The notes under the pieces are model-generated. The model was not told the DNA's origin. It was given only the letters and a program-made list of their open reading frames with translations, and made no database searches. From positions 1 to 12,243 of the forward strand of contig DATKLX010000157.1 of the NCBI GenBank assembly GCA_035542155.1: a stretch of DNA of 12,243 nt. The letters are read 5' to 3'. Position 1 is the first letter of the stretch. Each line of letters opens with the position of its first letter. The DNA is from DATKLX01 sp035542155 (lineage in GTDB: Bacteria > Chloroflexota > Anaerolineae > Anaerolineales > Anaerolineaceae). A program made the translations under genes and the position numbers. Below are positions 7,317 to 12,243 of this stretch, in pieces.

Positions 7317-8336
7317 TTATCCCCAATCGGCAAATGCGTCGACGACCGGCTTGATGTCGCTCATCATCGGGTAGAGGATGGGGCAGGTCACTCCGGCGTC
7401 GATGTACTCTTGAACCTTGGCCTGGCACTCGGCGGTGGTGCCCACCGCCATCAGGTTGCGCACTACCTCATCTGGGATGATCTTGCTGGTATTGATGTAG
7501 TCCAGCTCCGTAGCCGGCCAGCTCATCATCGAGTGCACTCTTTCGAGCAGCTCTTCACTTACCCCGCTGGCCTTCATGATATGCGGCTCGGTTGCCAGGT
7601 AGTAGGCGACCAGCTTTTTCCCTTCCGTCATCGCGCCGGCGGGATCTTTGTCCGAAAGGCAGCAGACAAGCAACTCGGGGCGGTCCACCAGGTCCAGGGT
7701 CTTGCCCGCCTTTTGGGCGCCTTTTGCCACCAGGCCCACTGCCCGGCGGATATAGTCCGCCGAAACCACATAATTGAGCACCACCCCATCGCAGATCTCT
7801 CCCGCCATCTCCAGCATCTGGTCGCCGGTCGCTCCGATATAGATCGGGATGTCGCGCGGGCTGAGATCCCCATAAGCCACATCTAGGCAGATTCGGTCGA
7901 GATGGACGAACTCGCCCTGGTAGGTCACCTCTTGCAGGGTAAACAACTGGCGTATAGCTTCGACGTGCTCGCGCATGGCCTTGAGCGGCCTGGTCCGTTG
8001 CACCCCCACCCGGCCGGCGATGGGCTCCCACCAGGCGCCGATACCAAGCATCACCCGGCTCTTGCCGTCCACCTTGCCGCCTAATTCCCACATTGAGCTC
8101 CAGGTGGCGGCAATGACCGCCGGGTTGCGCGTCCAGATCGGCAGCACACCCGAGCCGATTCGTAATCGCCGGGTATACGTGAGAAAGGCGCTCATCATGA
8201 CCACGCAGTCCCGCGCCAGACGAGTATCAGCCTGCCAGATCTCGGTGAAGCCGCGTTCCTCGGCATACCTGGCGATCTCCAGCTCATATTGCATGTTATG
8301 CCTGTCTTGCATGTAGAGTGCCATGCGTTGCGCCAT
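7317..8336 (-). CDS. Luciferase-like (LLM class) flavin/F420-dependent oxidoreductase
   Basis: A 339-residue TIM-barrel enzyme of the bacterial luciferase superfamily, closest in pattern to the F420-dependent methylenetetrahydromethanopterin reductase-like branch. Supporting segments are ARYAEERGFTEIW (22-34), LRIGSGVLPIWTRNPAV (58-74), the GIGAWWEP loop (98-105), the REHVEAIRQLF helix (122-132) and IPIYIGATGDQMLEMAGEI (163-181), which includes the cofactor-binding IGATG turn. Members transfer hydride or insert oxygen using FMN or F420; the sequence alone does not settle which cofactor. A TTG at 8360 could add 8 residues, but the ATG at 8336 has GGAG 5 nt upstream and suits the family N-terminus. 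It lies between the molybdenum hydroxylase and the regulator in one probable transcript, which suggests a step on the same substrate, as the LLM enzyme RutA acts on uracil. That parallel is only suggestive, as no other rut gene is visible. Confidence 0.88.
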   Translation of the reverse strand: MAQRMALYMQDRHNMQYELEIARYAEERGFTEIWQADTRLARDCVVMMSAFLTYTRRLRIGSGVLPIWTRNPAVIAATWSSMWELGGKVDGKSRVMLGIGAWWEPIAGRVGVQRTRPLKAMREHVEAIRQLFTLQEVTYQGEFVHLDRICLDVAYGDLSPRDIPIYIGATGDQMLEMAGEICDGVVLNYVVSADYIRRAVGLVAKGAQKAGKTLDLVDRPELLVCCLSDKDPAGAMTEGKKLVAYYLATEPHIMKASGVSEELLERVHSMMSWPATELDYINTSKIIPDEVVRNLMAVGTTAECQAKVQEYIDAGVTCPILYPMMSDIKPVVDAFADWG

Positions 8337-8341
8337 ATTTT

Positions 8342-8345
8342 CTCC
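8342..8345 (-). promoter_or_regulatory. Ribosome binding site fixing the LLM start at 8336
   Basis: GGAG on the minus strand, 5 nt before ATG 8336. The upstream TTG at 8360 has no comparable site at the right distance. Confidence 0.6.
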
Positions 8346-8365
8346 ATGGTTGGTGCACAATGATT

Positions 8366-8378
8366 CTCGAAGTTCGAG
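8366..8378. repeat. Short palindrome between the Mo-subunit and LLM genes
   Basis: CTCGAAGTTCGAG is symmetric about a single central base and lies 11 bp after the Mo-subunit stop in a 52-bp gap. RNA could form a 5-bp stem with a 3-nt loop. There is no following T-run, so it is not a convincing terminator. It may be an RNA-processing or stabilising element, or chance. Confidence 0.3.
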
Positions 8379-8388
8379 CCATCTCTCC

Positions 8389-10761
8389 TCAGGGCCGCTT
8401 TAAAACCGATCCAGCTAGGGTTAGCGCCTCCTGGCAGCGCTGCTTCGATCCAGGAACTTGCAGATCACGGCCCAGGACGATCTGTTCCAGGGTAATGGGC
8501 AGCGAGCGCATCCGCCGGCCGGTGGCCTGATAGAGAGCATTGGCGATCGATGGTGCGGTGGCTACCATCATCGGTTCGGCCAGATTTTTCGCCCCAAAGG
8601 GCCCTTCGGGATACGCCGTTTCGATAAAAGTACCCTGAATCTGAGGGACGTCGATCGCCGTGGGGATCAGGTAGCCGTCGTAGCTGATTGCCTGGGGATA
8701 GCCATGGTCGTACTTCATCTCCTCCAACAGGCAGTAGCCGATCCCCTGGGCGATTCCGCCGTACATCTGGCCTGCGGCTCCTTCGGGGAAAATGATTTTG
8801 CCGCCGTCATGCGCCGCCCACATCCCCAAGACGCGGGTTTCGCCGGTATGCACGTCCACCTGGACTTCGGCAACCTGGGCGCCGAATACATAGCAGTGAT
8901 AGGGGATCCCTTCCCCTTTTTCGAAATCCCATTCGAAAAGGGGCATCTGCCAGCGTCCCTGGACTGAGAGCATGATCCCCATCTGCCGCGCATGATCTAC
9001 CACGCTATGGAAATCCCTCGGCACTTCGCTGGGGCCGATATAATTCTCGCCATCGCGCACAATCTGGGCCGATGTGCTGCCGGTCAGGTCGGCTGCCGCC
9101 CACAGAAGCAGGCGGTCCAATTTCGCTGCGGCGGCGCGGGTGGCATTCCCCCCGACCATCGTACTACGCGAGGCAACCGTCGGCCCGGATTCGAGCGCCG
9201 TCTGAGTATCCGGGCGCAGAATGTGAATCCGTTCCGGTTTCACCCCCAACGTCTCAGCGGCGATCACCTGGAAAACGGTGCGGCTGCCCTGCCCATAATC
9301 GGTCAGCCCGCTGGTCAGAACGATCGAGTCATCCGGCTCGATGGCCAGGGTTGTGATGGCGTAATCCGCTCCCTCGCCGCCCAGGCTGGAACCGTGCATG
9401 TAACAGGCCACGCCGATCCCACGCCGCACGGTCGCGCCAGGGTCCTGGCGAGAATACTCCGCCCGTTTCGCGGCCCACCCCGAATGATCCCGAACCCACT
9501 CGAGGCAGTCTGTCAGGACCACCGCGTGATCGATACGGTTGCCCGTCATGCAGCGGTCTCCCTGACGAAGAGCGTTGCGCAGGCGAAAAGCGATGGGGTC
9601 CTGCCCGCAGCGATAGGCCAGCTCGTCCACCGCCTGCTCGATAGCGGCTACCGCTTCGGTGTTGCCAAAGCCCCGGAAGGCGCCGGAATAGCCATTGTTC
9701 GTGTAAACCACTCGCGTATCGACGTGGACCGCTTCGTAACGATACGCCCCGGCCGCATGGACGGTCGCCCGCCAGGAGGCCAGGAGGGTCTGCGACGAAT
9801 ATCCGCCGCTGTCAGCCAGCAGCTCTGCTCTGGCGACATGCAAACAGCCTCCCTCGTCGGCTCCCAGGACCAGGCGGATCTGCATCGCCTCGCGCTTGTA
9901 GGAAGCCAGGAAAGACTCCTCGCGCGTCAGCACGAGGCGCACCGGCCGTCCGGTCTTCAAAGCCAGCGCCGCTACCTGGCCCGAGTTTTGGTAGCCGATG
10001 TCATCTTTCCCGCCAAACGAGCCGCCCACCGGCGGCTGGATGACACGCACTTTGGCCTCGGGCAGGCCGAGCACGCGCATCAGATACCGGCGGTTGATAA
10101 AAGGGCTCTGGTTGTTGGCATAAACCGTCACCCCCCCATCCCCGTCCGGAAGGGCGAGCGCACCTTCGGTTTCGAGATAGGCATGCTCCTGGTGCCCCAT
10201 CCGATAGGTTTCATCCAACACCACCGGACACTGAGCCAGGATCGGATCTGGATCTCCGTTGCGCACCAGATGAGTGTTGAGCAGGTTGCCCTCCCCTGTC
10301 ACAGACTCCAGCGGAACCAGCGCCGCTCCCGGCGCCAGCGCTTCTTTCATATCAAAAACGCCGGGCAACTCCTCCAGCTCGAGCCGGATCGCCTGGACTC
10401 CGGCCCGCGCGGCCGTTTCCGTTTCAGCGGCCACCACCGCGATCGGGTCGCCGACATAACGCACCTTCTGGTAGGCAAGAATATAGGCATCCGAAATAGG
10501 CCAGCCAAACTGACCGTGCTCGATAAAATCCTGGCTGGTGATCGCCGCGACCACGCCCGGCACCTTTAGCGCCGGCGCGACGTTGAGATGAGTGATCCGG
10601 GCGTGCGGCAGCGGGCTGCGCAGAACTTTGGCGACCAGCATCCCCGGGACGCGCATATCGCCCACGAACTTCGCCCGGCCCAGGACGAAATCGATCCCGT
10701 CCGCGCGGCGGGCCGGTTTGCCGACATAATGGCAACTGGATGGTGTGATCAACTTCTCCAT
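8389..10761 (-). CDS. Molybdenum hydroxylase, Mo-pterin large subunit (xanthine dehydrogenase family)
   Basis: A 790-residue large subunit carrying molybdopterin cytosine dinucleotide in this family. An aldehyde oxidase/xanthine dehydrogenase a/b hammerhead domain covers about 25-135 (GRAKFVGDM at 28-36). The Mo-binding region has QEHAYLETEG (191-200), VGGSFGGKDD (245-254), GAFRGFG (360-366), DYGQGSRT (488-495) and GPFGAKNLAEP (720-730). E729 is the catalytic glutamate equivalent to bovine XOR Glu1261. R363 aligns with bovine Arg880, and D253 with Glu802, both purine-contacting residues, so arginine is kept and glutamate becomes aspartate. The CSFR active-site loop of form I CO dehydrogenase is absent. 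These enzymes hydroxylate an electron-poor ring carbon or aldehyde with water, sending electrons via the [2Fe-2S] subunit to FAD. The gene follows the [2Fe-2S] gene by 4 nt. Purine or other N-heterocycle is the likely substrate, but aldehydes cannot be excluded. Confidence 0.95.
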   Translation of the reverse strand: MEKLITPSSCHYVGKPARRADGIDFVLGRAKFVGDMRVPGMLVAKVLRSPLPHARITHLNVAPALKVPGVVAAITSQDFIEHGQFGWPISDAYILAYQKVRYVGDPIAVVAAETETAARAGVQAIRLELEELPGVFDMKEALAPGAALVPLESVTGEGNLLNTHLVRNGDPDPILAQCPVVLDETYRMGHQEHAYLETEGALALPDGDGGVTVYANNQSPFINRRYLMRVLGLPEAKVRVIQPPVGGSFGGKDDIGYQNSGQVAALALKTGRPVRLVLTREESFLASYKREAMQIRLVLGADEGGCLHVARAELLADSGGYSSQTLLASWRATVHAAGAYRYEAVHVDTRVVYTNNGYSGAFRGFGNTEAVAAIEQAVDELAYRCGQDPIAFRLRNALRQGDRCMTGNRIDHAVVLTDCLEWVRDHSGWAAKRAEYSRQDPGATVRRGIGVACYMHGSSLGGEGADYAITTLAIEPDDSIVLTSGLTDYGQGSRTVFQVIAAETLGVKPERIHILRPDTQTALESGPTVASRSTMVGGNATRAAAAKLDRLLLWAAADLTGSTSAQIVRDGENYIGPSEVPRDFHSVVDHARQMGIMLSVQGRWQMPLFEWDFEKGEGIPYHCYVFGAQVAEVQVDVHTGETRVLGMWAAHDGGKIIFPEGAAGQMYGGIAQGIGYCLLEEMKYDHGYPQAISYDGYLIPTAIDVPQIQGTFIETAYPEGPFGAKNLAEPMMVATAPSIANALYQATGRRMRSLPITLEQIVLGRDLQVPGSKQRCQEALTLAGSVLKRP

Positions 10762-10765
10762 AGGT

Positions 10766-11296
10766 TTAACCCTTTATCGGGAAAGGCCCTGAACCGGGGT
10801 GAACTGCGCCAGCCTGGACTTCCAGCTCGATCTGGCGCCGCTTTGCCGCAGTCGCCTGGATGGCGTCGCAGATCTGCTGGTAGCCGGTGCAGCGGCACAG
10901 GTTGCCGGCGATCGCCGCGCGGATCTGCTCGCGGGTGGGGTTCAGAGTTCGCGCCAGAAGCGCCTCTCCCGCTAGGACCATGCCCGGTGTGCAATACCCG
11001 CACTGGATCGCGCCGGCGTCGATGAAGGCTAGCTGGAGGTCATTCGGGCCGCCTTCGGGATCGTGGATGCCTTCAATGGTCACCACGCTGCAGCCACAGA
11101 CTTGATGCGCCAGCACCAGGCAGGAGTTGACCAGGCGACCGTCGACCAGCACCGAACAAGCCCCGCATTCGCCGATTTCGCAACCGGGTTTCGCCCCAGT
11201 CAGGCCCAGATGATCGCGCAGCAACCCGAGCAGGGTGATCCCTACCGGAACATCGACGCAAATCGCCTCATCATTTAAGACAAATTCAATTTGCAT
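10766..11296 (-). CDS. Molybdenum hydroxylase, [2Fe-2S] small subunit (XdhC/CoxS family)
   Basis: A 176-residue protein with the two domains expected of this subunit. The N-terminal plant-ferredoxin-like domain holds the first cluster through C39, C44, C47 and C59 (CEIGECGAC). The C-terminal helical domain holds the second through C99, C102, C134 and C136 (CGYCTPGM and CRCTGY). It carries electrons between the Mo centre and FAD. Its ATG overlaps the last 11 nt of the FAD-subunit gene (ATGCAAATTGA), which points to translational coupling and equal subunit supply. The tail after about residue 150 is slightly longer than the minimal family fold and ends in a Pro/Gly-rich stretch. Confidence 0.97.
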   Translation of the reverse strand: MQIEFVLNDEAICVDVPVGITLLGLLRDHLGLTGAKPGCEIGECGACSVLVDGRLVNSCLVLAHQVCGCSVVTIEGIHDPEGGPNDLQLAFIDAGAIQCGYCTPGMVLAGEALLARTLNPTREQIRAAIAGNLCRCTGYQQICDAIQATAAKRRQIELEVQAGAVHPGSGPFPIKG

Positions 11297-12134
11297 AGAT
11301 TGCCCTCAAGGCCTGGTGGAGAAAAGAGTAGAGGACCGCCTCCTTGTAGAAAGCCGACCAGCGCTGGCCCGATTCGGCCAGATAGAGCTCGATCATTTTC
11401 TTCTCGGCCATCTCGAACAGTTCATCTCCGGGATGCTGGCCAACCAGCAGGGCTTCGACCGGCGAGATCCGCCGCACCCGGGCGAAGACCGCCCCAGGAA
11501 CCAGGCGGGCGTCCTGGATCGTTCCATCCGGGCTTTGCCTGCCCAATGCGGCGAGGGACAGGCGCGCTGTCGCCAGGGTCTGGCGGCGCGCCAGGCGCAG
11601 GTAGACTGAGCGGCTTGCCTGAGGCGGCAGCGAAAAGGTAAAAGTGCGTACCAGTCTGCCTCGTGGGAATGGGTGAGCGATCAGCCCGGCGACGGGGAGG
11701 CTGAATTCTCCCTCCGGCGAGGCGACCACAGCCTGCGCGTCCAGACAGACCAGGACCGGCAGCAGGTCGGCGCAGGCAGCCTGGTTGATTACATTCCCGC
11801 CGATTGTAGCCAGGTTGCGGATCTGCGGGCCGCCGAAATGAGCGCAGGCCTGAGCCAGGAGCGGCGCCTTTTCAACCAGCTTCTCGTGGTCCAGGATTTC
11901 GGCTACGCGCACGGCCGCCCCGAGCACGACGGTTTGATCCGGTCGGACCTGGATTTCCCTCAACTCGGGGATCCGGGTAATATCCACCACCCGGTCGAAG
12001 GAGTTGTTCCCCCGGCGAATCTGGATCAGCAGGTCGGTGCCACCCGCCAGGGGACGGCTGCGATAAGGCGGTTCGTTAAGCAAAAATACGGCCTCCGCCA
12101 CAGAGTGAGCGCGAACATAAGAAAGCAAAGTCAT
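11286..12134 (-). CDS. Molybdenum hydroxylase, FAD-binding medium subunit (CoxM/XdhB family)
   Basis: A 282-residue FAD subunit, typical in length. The PCMH-type FAD-binding domain shows LAGGTDLLIQIR (29-40) and NLATIGGNVINQAACADLLP (107-126), the two standard flavin-contact regions. A CO-dehydrogenase-flavoprotein C-terminal domain covers about 175-275, with RRQTLATARLSLAA (183-196) and the VRRISPVEALLVG stretch. It receives electrons from the [2Fe-2S] subunit and reduces NAD+, a quinone or another acceptor. The gene is first of the three-subunit set, giving the order FAD, Fe-S, Mo, as in coxMSL. Its ATG lies 16 nt after the stop of the upstream amidohydrolase-like gene and has AGGGG upstream, so it is probably internal to a longer operon. 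Confidence 0.95.
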   Translation of the reverse strand: MTLLSYVRAHSVAEAVFLLNEPPYRSRPLAGGTDLLIQIRRGNNSFDRVVDITRIPELREIQVRPDQTVVLGAAVRVAEILDHEKLVEKAPLLAQACAHFGGPQIRNLATIGGNVINQAACADLLPVLVCLDAQAVVASPEGEFSLPVAGLIAHPFPRGRLVRTFTFSLPPQASRSVYLRLARRQTLATARLSLAALGRQSPDGTIQDARLVPGAVFARVRRISPVEALLVGQHPGDELFEMAEKKMIELYLAESGQRWSAFYKEAVLYSFLHQALRAIYAN

Positions 12135-12150
12135 GGCAATCGCCCCTATC

Positions 12151-12243
12151 TCATAGGCCCCAAAGACGCTGCGCGGCCTGCTGGGTTCGCGATCTCAAAG
12201 TCGCCGGATTGACTCCTTCAACAATCCCATCGCGCATCAAGAT
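12151..12243 (-). CDS. C-terminal end of a probable second amidohydrolase (partial, enters from right edge)
   Basis: The frame is open from the right edge to a TGA at 12151-12153, giving 30 codons ending in a tail with LMRDGIVEGVNPATL and AAQRLWGL. This matches the usual C-terminal pattern of ATZ/TRZ amidohydrolases, where a final beta strand (dGr.v..dg.v) is followed by a helix. It also lines up with residues 417-431 of the complete amidohydrolase in this window (ILRDRQVVGVNEEEL), sharing R, D, V, G, V, N and L in register. The stop lies 16 nt before the FAD-subunit start on the same strand, as in an operon. Only the tail is visible, so the call rests on a short alignment. Confidence 0.55.
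   Translation of the reverse strand: MLMRDGIVEGVNPATLRSRTQQAAQRLWGL

Noticed and set aside
7307..7333. Upstream TTG start for the XRE-cupin gene
   Set aside because: It overlaps the LLM gene by 17 nt and lacks a ribosome binding site, whereas ATG 7306 has a strong one.
8366..8378. Terminator after the Mo-subunit gene
   Set aside because: The palindrome is short and no T-run follows it. The next gene starts close by on the same strand, so read-through is more likely.
8992..10569. 525-codon open frame on the plus strand
   Set aside because: It is antisense to the Mo-subunit gene and shows no domain. Long antisense frames are expected in GC-rich coding DNA.
8389..12134. Aerobic CO dehydrogenase (coxMSL)
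   Set aside because: The gene order matches, but the large subunit lacks the CSFR active-site loop and has GAFRGFG instead, so it belongs to the wider xanthine dehydrogenase family.

Overview
The window is one co-directional gene cluster. Every gene I can support lies on the minus strand, so transcription runs from right to left. The longest non-coding stretch is 130 bp (6532-6661); no rRNA, tRNA, CRISPR array, insertion sequence or clear terminator was seen. Base composition is moderately GC-rich throughout. F420/luciferase-like enzymes, CoxM-S-L-ordered molybdenum hydroxylases and fused ECF ATPases occurring together recall Chloroflexota (Anaerolineae or SAR202-like) or a similar environmental bacterium. 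That placement is a low-confidence inference; no phylogenetic marker is present.

Layout in order of transcription. (1) 12243-12151: the last 30 codons of a gene entering from the right, whose tail resembles an ATZ/TRZ-type amidohydrolase. (2) 12134-8389: a three-subunit molybdenum hydroxylase of the xanthine dehydrogenase family, in the order FAD subunit, [2Fe-2S] subunit, Mo-pterin subunit, with an 11-nt overlap and a 4-nt gap. (3) 8336-7317: a luciferase-like (LLM) flavin/F420 oxidoreductase. (4) 7306-6662: an XRE-family regulator with a C-terminal cupin-like domain. (5) 6661-6532: the only real intergenic region, with a plausible promoter, an inverted repeat just upstream of it and a 12-bp perfect palindrome in the presumed leader. 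(6) 6531-5167: a complete amidohydrolase/deaminase. (7) 5145-2584: an ECF-type transporter pair, an EcfT membrane protein and a fused two-domain EcfA ATPase. (8) 2562 to beyond the left edge: a large flavin plus iron-sulfur oxidoreductase (GlcD-GlcF-like fusion), 854 codons visible.

Taken together the genes look like a catabolic module for a nitrogen-containing ring compound, perhaps a purine-like heterocycle. The ECF transporter would import the compound (its substrate-binding S component is not in view), amidohydrolases would remove exocyclic amino groups, the molybdenum hydroxylase would hydroxylate the ring, the LLM enzyme could perform a further redox step, and the GlcD/GlcF-like protein could oxidise a hydroxy-acid product or pass electrons on. 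The XRE-cupin protein is the obvious candidate local regulator. Family assignments are strong; the pathway and substrate are inference.
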